Source of the DNA: Streptomyces abyssomicinicus
GTDB taxonomy: Bacteria; Actinomycetota; Actinomycetes; Streptomycetales; Streptomycetaceae
Assembly: GCF_008974245.1 (NCBI RefSeq)
Contig: NZ_BBZI01000005.1
Coordinates: 282,180 to 346,179 of the forward strand
DNA: 64,000 nucleotides
Direction of reading: 5' to 3'
Below the pieces are notes generated by a model, which was not told the origin of the DNA, searched no databases, and saw only the letters and a list, made by a program, of their open reading frames with translations. Shown here one piece after another: positions 43,439 through 52,089 of the stretch (position 1 is its first letter; each line of letters opens with the position of its first letter). The position numbers and the translations under genes are program-made.

Positions 43439-44168
43439 CCGCACACAGCTCCAGGTAGTAGCGGCGCCGCAGCGGGCTGAGCGCCAGGATCTCCGGCTCG
43501 CTCCAGCCGTACGACGTGGCCAGCAGATGGACGTCGAGCAGCAGGTCGCGCGCCCAGGAGTCCAGTTCGGTCCAGAGGTACGAGGCGATGTCGAGCTCCG
43601 CCCGAGTCGCCTCCCCGCACTCCGGGCAGTTGACGTTGAGCGTCACGTCGGCGCCCGGATCGGCGGCCTCGGCCTCCTCGGCGATCCGCCGCCGCACCGC
43701 GGCCGGCAGGTGCTCGGCGGAGACCTCCGCTCCGTCGTGCCGCGCCCGGACCAGGCACCGGGCGAGCAGGGCGGCCCGCGGGTCCGCGGCCCGGGCCGCC
43801 GCCGTCAGGTCGGCGCCCCCGGGCAGCCGGAACTCCACGTCCCAGCCGTCCAGCCGCACCCGCACGACGGACCGGCCCGGATCACGGGAACCGCCCAGGG
43901 TCCGCGCGAACTCCCCGGCGTCCAGGTCGAACTCCATGTCCGACCCGCACGCCGCGCACTCCAGCCGCACCTGCATCCGGTCCCCGAACAGGGCGCGGCG
44001 CAGCGCGAACAGGTCGGCCTCGCGCTCGCCCACCGGCAGCACCGGCAGCGCCGCCGCGTCGAGGTCCGGCCGTGCCGTGCGGTGCAGCAGCAGGGCCCGC
44101 CCCGCAGGCGCCTCGGCGAGGCCCGTCTCCCAGGCCGCCAGCAGTCCCGCGGCCCCTGTGATCCCCAT
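43431..44168 (-). CDS. T4 baseplate-like protein with zinc-finger cysteines
   Basis: This 245-residue protein is related to the T4-type baseplate protein family (PF12322 pattern). GREREADLFALRRALFGD is modified here to GEREADLFALRRALFGDRMQ, followed by LECAACGSDMEFDLD. A second pair NCPECGEATRAELD and the end SWARDLLLDVHLLATSYGWS with EILALSPLRRRYYLEL follow. The two CxxC pairs should bind zinc. Such proteins are a constant member between tube and ATPase genes in actinobacterial eCIS. The start MGITGAAGLL at 44168 follows the tube stop by 26 bases. Confidence 0.78.
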   Translation of the reverse strand: MGITGAAGLLAAWETGLAEAPAGRALLLHRTARPDLDAAALPVLPVGEREADLFALRRALFGDRMQVRLECAACGSDMEFDLDAGEFARTLGGSRDPGRSVVRVRLDGWDVEFRLPGGADLTAAARAADPRAALLARCLVRARHDGAEVSAEHLPAAVRRRIAEEAEAADPGADVTLNVNCPECGEATRAELDIASYLWTELDSWARDLLLDVHLLATSYGWSEPEILALSPLRRRYYLELCADV

Positions 44169-44194
44169 CCCGTCCCCCGGGAACCAGGCGCCGG

Positions 44195-44719
44195 CTACGC
44201 CGGGTTGAGGAACGACGGCTCCTGCGGCTCGGGCACCTCGTAGTCCCGTTCCCAGCCCTCGCACTCGAGCTTCAGCGACTGGATGGCCACCGCGTTGGCG
44301 TTGGCGTCGAGTTCGCCCAGGACCTGGTACTCGCTCGGCCAGGTCCGGTACAGCTTGTGCGAGACGGCGACCTGCCCGGCCTCGTTGAGGACCTGGATCA
44401 CTATGTCCTTGCGGAAGTCGGCGAGGGACACCTCGGAGCCGAGGCCCGCGCCGATCTGCCAGACCTTGTTGGCCCAGCGGTCGAACTCGGGGTCGTGGGT
44501 GACTCCGCGTTCCAGGGTGATGCCCTCGAACTCGGAGCGGCCCGGCGACTTGCGGGGCGAGGAGGGATCGCCGCCGTGACGGTGCTTGACGACCTCCGTG
44601 GTCCGCTTCAGCGGACTGACCTTGCTGATGCCGGCGACCGTCCGACCGTCCCACAGGACAAGGAACTTGAAGTTCTTGTAGGGGTCGAAGCGATACGCGT
44701 TGACCGTGAACTCAGCCAT
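44195..44719 (-). CDS. Inner tube protein (gp19/Hcp-like)
   Basis: This is a 174-residue tube protein. The pattern NFKFLVLWDGRTVAGISKVS, then TLERGVTHDPEFDRWANKVW and YRTWPSEYQVLGELDANANA, ending IQSLKLECEGWERD, is the canonical T4 gp19-like tail tube seen in eCIS. It polymerises into the inner tube inside the sheath. A single tube gene is present, unlike Afp and PVC, which carry several. The ATG start at 44719 is 36 bases after the sheath stop. Confidence 0.92.
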   Translation of the reverse strand: MAEFTVNAYRFDPYKNFKFLVLWDGRTVAGISKVSPLKRTTEVVKHRHGGDPSSPRKSPGRSEFEGITLERGVTHDPEFDRWANKVWQIGAGLGSEVSLADFRKDIVIQVLNEAGQVAVSHKLYRTWPSEYQVLGELDANANAVAIQSLKLECEGWERDYEVPEPQEPSFLNPA

Positions 44720-44754
44720 CGGATTCTCGAATCTCCACGATTGGCGGCGCCGCG

Positions 44755-46614
44755 CTAGAGCGCGAACTGGCCGGACGTCTGCTGGATCTGGACGATCACG
44801 AACTCCGCCGGCCGCACCGGTGCGATGCCGACGAGGACGTTGACGACGCCGTTCTCGATGTCCTCGGCGGTCGTCGTGTCGCTGTCGCACTTGACGAAGT
44901 ACGCCTCGCGCGGGGTGCTGCCCTTGAAGGCGCCCTGACGGAAGAGGGTGTGCAGGTAGGCGGAGGCGGCGAGCCGGATCTGCTGCCACAGGTTCTCGTC
45001 GTTGGGCTCGAACACCACCCACTGCAGGCCGCGTTGCAGGCTCTCCTCGACGTGCAGCGCCAGTCGCCGCACCGGCACGAACGTCCACTCGCTCTCCGCC
45101 GCGTCCGAACCCGCCAGCGTCCGCGCCCCCCACACCACCGGTCCGGTCGCCGGGAAGGCGCGCAGGCAGTTGACGCCGAGCGGGTTGAGCAGCCCGGTCT
45201 CGCGGTCGGTCAGGTCGACGGTGAGCGAGCGCACGCCCGCGAGCCGTGCGCCGGTGCCGGCCGGGGCCTTCCACACGCCGCGCTCGGCGTCGGTGCGGGC
45301 GATGACGCCGGCCACCGCCCCGGAGGGCGGGAAGGAGCGCAGCCGGCCGGTGAGCGGGTCGGTGAGCCGCAGGTGGGGGAAGTACAGGGCGGCGTGGTCG
45401 CCCCGCACGGCGTCGAAGGCGGCGAGCCCGGCGCGGGCGGAGTCGACCCCGGTCCAGGCGCTCGGCGCGTCGACCAGCAGGAAGATCCGCCGCTCCTCGC
45501 AGAGCAGCCGGGCCGCGGAGATGACGGTGAGGGCGTCCTCGGTCCGCTCGTACGACGCGAGTTCCGGCAGCACGAGCAGGTTGACGTCGGCGACGCCGCG
45601 CAGGGCCTGGATGCCGGTCTTCCCGGCCTCGCTGCCGATCAGGTCGTGCGGCCCGGGAGCCGCCCCGTCCGCGCCGCGGTCCATCGGGAACACCGGCGGG
45701 TTGACCGAGGCCTCCAGTCCGAGGTCGTTGGCGCACTCGCCGAGGAAGCGGACGACGTCGTCGGGGTCGGTGGAGCCGGCGACGACCTGGACGCGGCGGC
45801 CGAAGGCGGTGACCTCGACGCCCGCGAAGGCACGCCTGCCGGGAGCGTCGGGCAGGGCGCGCAGCTTGCGCTCCAGGAGCAGCGCCAGCTCGGCCACACT
45901 GCACGGTGCGTCGCCGTCACGGTCGGGGTCGTGCAGCGTGAACCGGCGTTCCTCGTCGCCGATCTTGACGGTCAGCTCCACCGCCAGGTTCGGCAGTTCG
46001 TGGCCGAACGGCTTGGAGACGGTGCCGGACGGATCGGGGCGGCCCTCGCCGACGACCTCGACCCGCACGAGCCGGGAACCGGCGTTGACCGTGTCGGGCG
46101 CGTACCGGTCGTGCGAGGGGTCCATGGACAGGCCGGTGAAGCTCTCCCGGGCCCGCCCCCCGGCGTCGAGGACGCGCAGGTCGAAGGTCTCGTCGGGGCA
46201 CGGCGTGTCGTGGTCCACGGTGACGCGCAGGCCGTTGCCCCAGGCGCCGTACTCCTTGGCGCGCACCTCGAGGACCGGGCCCTCGCTGTGTCCCTCGGTC
46301 GACTTCAGGGTGACGCCGGCGGCCCTGCCGCTGCCCGCCCTGGCGACGCGCACGACGACGGCGACGGAGCCGCCGTTGCCGAAGTACTGGTGCACCGCGT
46401 GGCCGACGGCGCTCCGCGAGCACAGGCCGCCGAAGCGGCGCTCGAACTCGGTGAAGCTGCTGACCCGGACCGGCTCGTTCAGCGGGCCGCGCCGGGTGTG
46501 GCCGACGAAGGCGGTCACCGACGTGGTCGGCGTGGAGATCGTTCGGGTGCTGCTGGGAAGCTCTTCGACGTGGACGCCTGGATACGTCGGCCTGGTGGCG
46601 CGCACCGCGCTCAT
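44755..46614 (-). CDS. Contractile sheath protein
   Basis: This is a 619-residue phage tail sheath-family protein. The N-terminus PTYPGVHVEELPSSTRTIST and VTAFVGHTRRGPLNEPVRV is diagnostic. The C-terminal sheath domain has NPLGVNCLRAFPATGPVVWG, RRLALHVEESLQRGLQWVVF and VLVGIAPVRPAEFVIVQIQQ. It forms the contractile outer tube. The ATG at 46614 has the strong ribosome site AGGAGG about 10 bases upstream (minus strand) and gives MSAVRATRPTYPG. It is the first gene of the eCIS operon, so its upstream region should hold the main promoter. Confidence 0.94.
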   Translation of the reverse strand: MSAVRATRPTYPGVHVEELPSSTRTISTPTTSVTAFVGHTRRGPLNEPVRVSSFTEFERRFGGLCSRSAVGHAVHQYFGNGGSVAVVVRVARAGSGRAAGVTLKSTEGHSEGPVLEVRAKEYGAWGNGLRVTVDHDTPCPDETFDLRVLDAGGRARESFTGLSMDPSHDRYAPDTVNAGSRLVRVEVVGEGRPDPSGTVSKPFGHELPNLAVELTVKIGDEERRFTLHDPDRDGDAPCSVAELALLLERKLRALPDAPGRRAFAGVEVTAFGRRVQVVAGSTDPDDVVRFLGECANDLGLEASVNPPVFPMDRGADGAAPGPHDLIGSEAGKTGIQALRGVADVNLLVLPELASYERTEDALTVISAARLLCEERRIFLLVDAPSAWTGVDSARAGLAAFDAVRGDHAALYFPHLRLTDPLTGRLRSFPPSGAVAGVIARTDAERGVWKAPAGTGARLAGVRSLTVDLTDRETGLLNPLGVNCLRAFPATGPVVWGARTLAGSDAAESEWTFVPVRRLALHVEESLQRGLQWVVFEPNDENLWQQIRLAASAYLHTLFRQGAFKGSTPREAYFVKCDSDTTTAEDIENGVVNVLVGIAPVRPAEFVIVQIQQTSGQFAL

Positions 46615-47474
46615 CGGCTTTCCCCCTCCTTTGTCCCTGACTCGGACAGTCCTGGGCACCGGACAAATGCACCAGAAGATGGCGGAGGGAGGCATTCCCG
46701 TTCGGGAGCGCGAAGACGCCACCTATCAGGGCGACGCTGCAGCGCGCACCACATCAGTTTCCCCCGTCAGAACCCCGGACCTCTCGGTCGCCGGGGCCAA
46801 GCGCCGCGCTTGTGACTCCTGATGCCTGCGTTCTCAACTCACCCTGTACGCCGGGTAGTTGAGGCGGCAAGGTGCCTTCTGGCCAGTCGGGGGAGGGAGC
46901 TTGTGAAGGCGGCTCAGGGGTATTCACCGCATTTGTCCGCAGCGTCGGCGGATCGTCCGGAACCTCCCGCCGGGCGGGGACCTCGCACGCCAGGCCCGGT
47001 GCGGGGGTCACCGGAAGGAGTGACGGGCGTCCACGAAATTTTCGGCTGTCGCACACATGTCCGCCTGTCCGGTTTCCGGGGGTAACAACCCGATCGCGGG
47101 ACCTTCGGGCCGGACGGAGGGCGGCGGGGGCGGCCTGTCCACGTGGAGCGGGTCGTGTGACGGACCCGGGCGGCGGACCGCCGCCCCGGTCCGGTCCGCG
47201 GCGGGTGACCGGCAGACCCGGGCCTGGTGCGGGACCTCCCGTTGACGGCCGGGCGGCCGGGCGGCCGGGCGGCAGCGGGGTGACGGGGGCGTCCCGGGCC
47301 CGGCTCGAACCGGGACCCGGGGCGGAGCGGAGACCGGTGCTCACGGCGGCGGGCGTACCCCCGCGTACGGCGGGGTCCGGGGGCGACGGGCTGCGGGCGG
47401 CGCGTACGCGCGTCGCCGGCAGCCCGCCCGCCGCCCGCCGGGACCCGGGCCGTCGTACGCGCCGCTCCGGGAGG
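46615..47474. promoter_or_regulatory. 860-base gap: eCIS leader and control region
   Basis: No credible gene is seen in this gap. TTTGTCC occurs at 46630-46636 and 46932-46938, with its complement GGACAAA at 46661-46667; an 11-bp pair CGGACAAATGC (46660-46670) and GCATTTGTCCG (46929-46939) is inverted. A near-perfect palindrome CTCAACT...AGTTGAG spans 46833-46863. On the minus strand TTGCCG-N16-TACAGG overlaps it and could be a promoter giving a leader of about 220 bases. The rest is G+C-rich low-complexity DNA, including a CCGGGCGG run near 47250-47275. Confidence 0.4.
47387..47426 (-). terminator. rnd terminator hairpin
   Basis: CGGGCTGC (47387-47394) and GCAGCCCG (47419-47426) close a stem continued by GGCG/CGCC and CGCG/CGCG around a TACG loop, about 50 bases beyond the ribonuclease D stop. 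Confidence 0.65.
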
Positions 47475-48776
47475 TCAGGCTCCGGTGGCGAGCGCGGTGA
47501 CCAGCAGGGGGGTGACCTGCTCGACCTGCCAGGGGCGGGCGCCGTGCGCGGCGAGGGCGTCGGCGACCGAGGCGGCGTCGGCCGCGGCCGGCGGCGCCCA
47601 GCACACCCGCCGTACGGTGTCCGGCGCGATCAGGTTCTCCTGCGGCATCCGCAGCTCCTCCGCCCGCGCCGACACCGCCGCCCGCGCGGCGGAGAGCCGC
47701 GCGGCCGCGGCCGGGTCCTTGTCGGCCCACGCCCGCGGCGGCGGAGGCCCTGCCACGGCCTGCCCGGGCAGCGGCAGCGCGCTCTCCGGCAGCGCCTTGG
47801 CCCGGTCCACCGCCGCCTGCCACTGCTCCAGCTGGCGCCGCCCCGTCCGGTTGCCGAACCCGCTCAGCGCGGTCAGCGCCTGGACGTTGGCCGGCAGCGC
47901 CAGGGCCGCCTCCACGATCGCGGCGTCCCCGAGCACCTTGCCCGGCGAGACGTCACGCCGCCGCGCGATCCGGTCCCGGGCCTCCCACAGCTCGCGCACC
48001 ACGGCGAGCTGGCGCCGCCGGCGGACCTTGTGCATGCCGGAGGTGCGGCGCCACGGGTCCTTGCGCGGTGCGGGCGGCGGCGCGGAGGCGATGGCGTCGA
48101 ACTCCTGGAGGGCCCACTCGAGCTTGCCCTGCCGCTCCAGCTCCTTCTCCAGCGCGTCGCGCAGGTCGACCAGGAGCTCCACGTCCAGCGCCGCGTACCG
48201 CAGCCAGGGCTCCGGCAGCGGCCGGGTCGACCAGTCCACCGCGGAGTGGCCCTTCTCCAGCACGAAACCGAGGACGCTCTCGACCACCGCGCCGAGTCCG
48301 ACCCTCGGGAACCCGGCGAGACGGCCGGCCAGCTCGGTGTCGAAGAGGCGGTCGGGGACCATGCCTATTTCCCGCAGGCACGGCAGGTCCTGGGTGGCGG
48401 CGTGCAGCACCCACTCGGCGCCGCCGATCGCCTCGCCCAGCCCGGAGAGGTCGGGACAGGCGACCGGGTCGATCAGCGCGCTGCCGGCGCCCTCACGGCG
48501 CAGCTGCACGAGGTAGGCGCTCTGTCCGTAGCGGTAACCGGACGCCCGTTCGGCGTCGACGGCCACCGGGCCGCTCCCCGCGGCGAAGGCGGCGACGACC
48601 GCCGCCAGGCCCTGGGCGTCGGCGATCACCGGCGGGATGCCCTCACGGGGCTCGAGCAGGGGAACCGGCTCCGCCGCCCGGGAAGCAGAAGTCCCGCCGG
48701 TTCCGCCGTCGTCCGGAGGGGCGCCTCCGGTGGTTCGCAGTGGGCTGTCTGCTGCGGTGTCATGGGCGTCGGTCAC
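47475..48776 (-). CDS. rnd: Ribonuclease D-type 3'-5' exonuclease
   Basis: This is a 433-residue protein. After a low-complexity N-terminus comes the DEDD exonuclease domain: VAVDAERASGYRYGQSAYLV (Asp and Glu of Exo I), WVLHAATQDLPCLREIG (Exo II Asp) and YAALDVELLVDLRDAL (Exo III Tyr and Asp). An HRDC domain follows (LGDAAIVEAALALPANVQAL). RNase D trims tRNA and other RNA 3' ends. The GTG start at 48776 has a weak ribosome site. It is adjacent to the response-regulator, DUF3000 and hemE genes, a conserved actinobacterial block as I recall. Confidence 0.9.
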   Translation of the reverse strand: MTDAHDTAADSPLRTTGGAPPDDGGTGGTSASRAAEPVPLLEPREGIPPVIADAQGLAAVVAAFAAGSGPVAVDAERASGYRYGQSAYLVQLRREGAGSALIDPVACPDLSGLGEAIGGAEWVLHAATQDLPCLREIGMVPDRLFDTELAGRLAGFPRVGLGAVVESVLGFVLEKGHSAVDWSTRPLPEPWLRYAALDVELLVDLRDALEKELERQGKLEWALQEFDAIASAPPPAPRKDPWRRTSGMHKVRRRRQLAVVRELWEARDRIARRRDVSPGKVLGDAAIVEAALALPANVQALTALSGFGNRTGRRQLEQWQAAVDRAKALPESALPLPGQAVAGPPPPRAWADKDPAAAARLSAARAAVSARAEELRMPQENLIAPDTVRRVCWAPPAAADAASVADALAAHGARPWQVEQVTPLLVTALATGA

Positions 48777-48810
48777 CTGTCAAGGGTATCTGTGTACCGA
48801 GCACATGCAC

Positions 48811-48846
48811 CGCGCCCGCCGAGGGAACGTTCCCTCGGCGGGCGCG
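48811..48846. terminator. 36-bp perfect palindrome after the response-regulator gene
   Basis: CGCGCCCGCCGAGGGAAC followed directly by its complement forms 18-bp arms with no spacer, 12 bases after the response-regulator stop. It is a strong terminator for that gene and sits just before the rnd start, so it insulates rnd from readthrough. Confidence 0.8.
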
Positions 48847-48858
48847 GCGACCGGGTGA

Positions 48859-49518
48859 TCAGTGGATGATGCCGGTACGCAGGGCCACCGCGACCATCCC
48901 GGCCCGGTCGCCGGTGCCCAGCTTGCGGGCGATGCGGGCGAGGTGGCTCTTGACGGTCAGGGCGGACAGCCCCATGGAGACGCCGATCGCCTTGTTCGAC
49001 TGGCCCTCCGCCACCAGCCGCAGGACCTCGACCTCACGGCCGGAGAGCTCCCGGTAACCGCCCGGGTGGCTCGGGGCACCCGGGGGGCGGCGGTGCATGC
49101 GGTGGGCCGCGCCGAGCGGAGCGGCGCCGGGACGGCCCGGCAGGCCGATGTTGGTACGGGTGCCGGTGACGACGTAGCCCTTGACGCCGCCCGCGAGGGC
49201 GTTGCGCACGGCGCCGATGTCGTCGGCGGCGGAGAGGGCCAGACCGTTGGGCCAGCCGGCGGCCCGGGTCTCGGACAGGAGGGTCAGGCCGGAACCATCC
49301 GGCAGGTGGACGTCGGCGACGCAGATGTCACGGGGGTTGCCGATGCGGGGACGAGCCTCCGCTACGGACGAGGCCTCGATCACGTCGCGCACTCCCAGGG
49401 CCCAGAGATGACGGGTCACGGTGGAGCGCACGCGCGGATCGGCCACGACGACCATGGCGGTGGGCTTGTTCGGGCGGTAGGCGACCAGGCTTGAGGGCTG
49501 CTCGAGGAGAACGGACAC
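48859..49518 (-). CDS. LuxR-type response regulator with atypical receiver
   Basis: This is a 219-residue protein. The receiver-like domain (about 20-125) has VVVADPRVRSTVTRHL and CVADVHLPDGSGLTLLSE, so Asp69 is the likely phosphorylation site. However, only one acidic residue (Asp27) is present where two are usual, and the conserved Lys is missing (GYVVTGT). The C-terminal LuxR helix-turn-helix is intact (ELSGREVEVLRLVAEGQSNK and GLSALTVKSHLARI). No histidine kinase gene is near. It may be phosphorylation-independent or respond to another signal. As I recall S. coelicolor has this gene at SCO6029. Targets are unknown. Confidence 0.82.
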   Translation of the reverse strand: MSVLLEQPSSLVAYRPNKPTAMVVVADPRVRSTVTRHLWALGVRDVIEASSVAEARPRIGNPRDICVADVHLPDGSGLTLLSETRAAGWPNGLALSAADDIGAVRNALAGGVKGYVVTGTRTNIGLPGRPGAAPLGAAHRMHRRPPGAPSHPGGYRELSGREVEVLRLVAEGQSNKAIGVSMGLSALTVKSHLARIARKLGTGDRAGMVAVALRTGIIH

Positions 49519-49957
49519 CAGGCCTCCTGGGTGGGGGACGGAGCCGGCTCACGGGGGATGAAGCCGGGACGGACGAACCGTGCTTGCTAGGTCACTGTCT
49601 GCTTCGGCACCAGACCCCTCCTCCTTTAGGGGATGATCACGATTAGGTGAGGGGAAATCGGGGCAATTCGGACGAGCGATCGATCATCCGAAGAACGGCG
49701 CGAGTCGAACCCTGTCGACGGGTGGTCAGGCAAGGTCGCAAAGTGTCCGTATCGACAAAACCGCACTCACAAAGCGGCGCGGCCGGAGTCGAGCCGGGGT
49801 CGGGCCGCAGACGAGCCGGAGACGGGCCGCAGGCGGGCCGGGGCCGGAGCCCGAGCGGTGCCCGGCCGGGGGAGTACCGCGGGGCCCGGGGACCGGCGGC
49901 CCGGGCACCGGGCGGCCGCCGACGGACGGCGGGGCGGCTGGGCCCGGTGCCGGCGGC
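49519..49957. other. 439-base gap between DUF3000 and response-regulator genes
   Basis: No gene was recognised. The part next to the response regulator (49600-49720) is less G+C rich and probably holds its promoter, including CCTTTAGGGGATGATCACG-like sequence. The part nearer DUF3000 has short GGGCCGCAGACGAGCC-type direct repeats. An inverted repeat GGTGCCCGG (49857-49865)/CCGGGCACC (49901-49909) may end the DUF3000 transcript. Confidence 0.45.
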
Positions 49958-50668
49958 TCAGCGCTGGGGGCGGGGCCCGCGCCTCTGGGGCAGCGGGACC
50001 ACCGGGGCGGCCGGGGCCGCCGACGGACCTTCGGGGCCGCCCGGGCCGGCCGGAGGCAGACCGGTGACCTGCGTCAGCAGGTCGCACCAGGCCGCGAGGT
50101 GCCCCCCGGTGTCGGGGACGCCGCCCAGTCCCTCGCGCGGGGTCCAGGAGGCCCGGATCTCGATCTGCGAGGCCGCCGGGCGCTCCTCCAGTGCCCCGAA
50201 GTAGTGGGAACTCGCCCGGGTGACCGTGCCGCCCGCCTCCTCGTAGCCGAGGCCGCGGGCGTCCAGCGCCCCGGTCAGCCAGGACCAGGAGACCTCCGGG
50301 AGCAGCGGGTCGGCCGCCATCTCCGGTTCCTGGAGCTCCGCCCGGACCAGGGTCACCAGCCGGAAGGCGCCCCGCCAGGCGTCGTGCCCGTCCGGGTCGT
50401 GGAGCAGGATCAGGCGTCCGTCGGCGAGCTCGTCGCCGTCCTCGTCGAGCACCGCCGCCTCCAGCGCGTACGCGTAGGGCGCCAGCCGCCGTGGCGGCGC
50501 CACCGGCTCGAGTTCGATGCGCGGCCTCGGCCGCGCGGCCCGCAGCGCGTCGACGGCGGCCCGGAAGGGCAGTGGCGCAAAGGCGTCCGCATGCAGTTCC
50601 CGCTCCCCGTCCTTCCCTTCGCCCGCTCCGCCGGCACCGTCCGTCAGTCGTCCCTGAGCCGCAGCCAT
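49958..50668 (-). CDS. DUF3000 family protein
   Basis: This is a 236-residue cytoplasmic protein of the actinobacterial DUF3000 family: FRAAVDALRAARPRPRIELE, APPRRLAPYAYALEAAVLD, GRLILLHDPDGHDAWRGAFR and SWSWLTGALDARGLGY. The function is unknown. The end is Pro/Ala-rich. The ATG at 50668 is preferred, giving MAAAQGRLTDG; an upstream extension is possible but unlike the family. It is divergent from hemE and shares a 262-base intergenic region with it, a conserved arrangement that hints at co-regulation. Confidence 0.85.
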   Translation of the reverse strand: MAAAQGRLTDGAGGAGEGKDGERELHADAFAPLPFRAAVDALRAARPRPRIELEPVAPPRRLAPYAYALEAAVLDEDGDELADGRLILLHDPDGHDAWRGAFRLVTLVRAELQEPEMAADPLLPEVSWSWLTGALDARGLGYEEAGGTVTRASSHYFGALEERPAASQIEIRASWTPREGLGGVPDTGGHLAAWCDLLTQVTGLPPAGPGGPEGPSAAPAAPVVPLPQRRGPRPQR

Positions 50669-50790
50669 GCGCAGAAGATAAGGGGCGCGGGGTCCCCGCG
50701 GCGTGAAGGACACCCCAGCGCCGGGCGTCGGTCCGGATCGCGCTGCGCGAACAGTTCCGAGGTTTGCCGACCGGCGCGTTCGATCCCGTT

Positions 50791-50834
50791 CGTTCGAACC
50801 CCCCTCACCGGTCCGTTCGAACCCCCCTCACCGG
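50791..50834. repeat. Two 21-bp direct repeats between DUF3000 and hemE
   Basis: CGTTCGAACCCCCCTCACCGG occurs at 50791-50811 and again at 50814-50834, period 23. Each contains the palindrome GTTCGAAC. The divergent intergenic position suggests a protein-binding site, though a slippage duplication is possible. Confidence 0.6.
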
Positions 50835-50930
50835 CCCGTCCGGCGGGCGGCGGCCGGCGGCGGCCGGTCCGCCGGACGGGTAGGACGGAGTCGGCGTCGG
50901 CGGCCGGGGCGGGCATGGGAGACTTTCCGC

Positions 50931-51989
50931 GTGAGTGCCATCGACAAGCCCGAGAACCCCGCCGTCGCCGAGTCAGCCTTCCTCAAGGCGTGCCGCCGAG
51001 AGCCGGTGCCGCACACCCCGGTCTGGTTCATGCGGCAGGCCGGGCGCTCGCTTCCCGAGTACCTGAAGGTGCGTGAGGGCATCCCGATGCTCGAGTCGTG
51101 CATGCGGCCCGAGCTGGTCACCGAGATCACCCTGCAGCCGGTCCGCCGGCACGGGGTGGACGCGGCCATCTACTTCAGCGACATCGTCGTCCCGCTGAAG
51201 GCCATCGGCGTGGACCTGGACATCAAGCCGGGCGTCGGCCCCGTCGTGGAGCAGCCGATCCGCTCCCGCGCGGACCTGGAGCGGCTGCGCGACCTGACCC
51301 CCGAGGACGTCTCCTACGTCACCGAGGCAATCCGGATGCTCACCGCCGAGCTGGGCGCCACGCCGCTGATCGGCTTCGCCGGCGCGCCGTTCACGCTGGC
51401 CAGCTACCTGGTCGAGGGCGGCCCGTCCAAGAACCACGAGCACACCAAGGCGCTGATGTACGGCGACCCGGAGCTCTGGGCCGACCTGCTGGACCGCCTC
51501 GCCGACATCACCGCAGCCTTCCTCAAGGTGCAGATCGAGGCCGGCGCCTCCGCGGTGCAGCTCTTCGACTCCTGGGTCGGCGCGCTGGCCCCGGCCGACT
51601 ACCGGCGCTCGGTGATGCCCGCCTCGACGAAGGTGTTCGAGGCGGTGGCCCCCTACGGCGTGCCGCGGATCCACTTCGGCGTCGGCACGGGCGAGCTGCT
51701 GGGCCTGATGGGCGAGGCCGGCGCGGACGTCGTCGGCGTCGACTGGCGTGTGCCGCTGGACGAGGCCGTGCGCCGTGTCGGCCCCGGCAAGGCGCTCCAG
51801 GGCAACCTGGACCCGGCCGTGCTGTTCTCCTCGCGTGAGGCCGTCGAGGCCAAGACGCGGGAGGTGCTGGACGCGGCGTCCGGGCTGGAGGGCCACATCT
51901 TCAACCTCGGCCACGGCGTGCTGCCGACCACGGACCCGGGAGCCCTGACCCGGCTCACCGAGTACGTCCACGAGCAGACGGCGCGCTGA
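50931..51989 (+). CDS. hemE: Uroporphyrinogen III decarboxylase
   Basis: This 352-residue enzyme converts uroporphyrinogen III to coproporphyrinogen III in heme synthesis. The N-terminal active-site loop [16 protein letters not shown] holds the conserved arginines, [13 protein letters not shown] the catalytic Asp, and [16 protein letters not shown] and [14 protein letters not shown] line the pocket. The end reads GNLDPAVLF and [13 protein letters not shown]. All are intact and the length is normal. The GTG start at 50931 has GGGAGA about 8 bases upstream and gives [10 protein letters not shown]. It is transcribed divergently from the DUF3000 gene and closed by a hairpin. Confidence 0.95.
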   Translation: MSAIDKPENPAVAESAFLKACRREPVPHTPVWFMRQAGRSLPEYLKVREGIPMLESCMRPELVTEITLQPVRRHGVDAAIYFSDIVVPLKAIGVDLDIKPGVGPVVEQPIRSRADLERLRDLTPEDVSYVTEAIRMLTAELGATPLIGFAGAPFTLASYLVEGGPSKNHEHTKALMYGDPELWADLLDRLADITAAFLKVQIEAGASAVQLFDSWVGALAPADYRRSVMPASTKVFEAVAPYGVPRIHFGVGTGELLGLMGEAGADVVGVDWRVPLDEAVRRVGPGKALQGNLDPAVLFSSREAVEAKTREVLDAASGLEGHIFNLGHGVLPTTDPGALTRLTEYVHEQTAR

Positions 51990-52006
51990 CCCTCCCGACG
52001 CGCCGC

Positions 52007-52042
52007 GCGGGCGGCACCCCCTCGTGCGGGGGTGCCGCCCGC
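52007..52042 (+). terminator. hemE terminator
   Basis: A perfect 15-bp stem (GCGGGCGGCACCCCC at 52007-52021 with its complement at 52028-52042) and a 6-base loop lie 17 bases after hemE. It probably also serves the convergent ROK gene. Confidence 0.85.
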
Positions 52043-52089
52043 GTTCGTTCCCCCGGCGCCGCGCCCACGGTCGCGCCCGGGGCGCGGGT

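Noticed and set aside
16306..46614. Prophage or R-type tailocin interpretation of the contractile genes
   Set aside because: The AAA+ ATPase, DUF4255, DUF4157 and PAAR-type tip are eCIS hallmarks, and no capsid, terminase, portal, integrase or holin gene is present.
16306..46614. Type VI secretion system interpretation
   Set aside because: There are no TssJLM membrane-complex or ClpV genes, and Gram-positive hosts lack the outer membrane that the T6SS needs.
46754..47344. A 196-codon minus-strand frame upstream of the sheath gene
   Set aside because: Pro/Arg/Gly low complexity, no domain, no ribosome site; it lies in the presumed control region.
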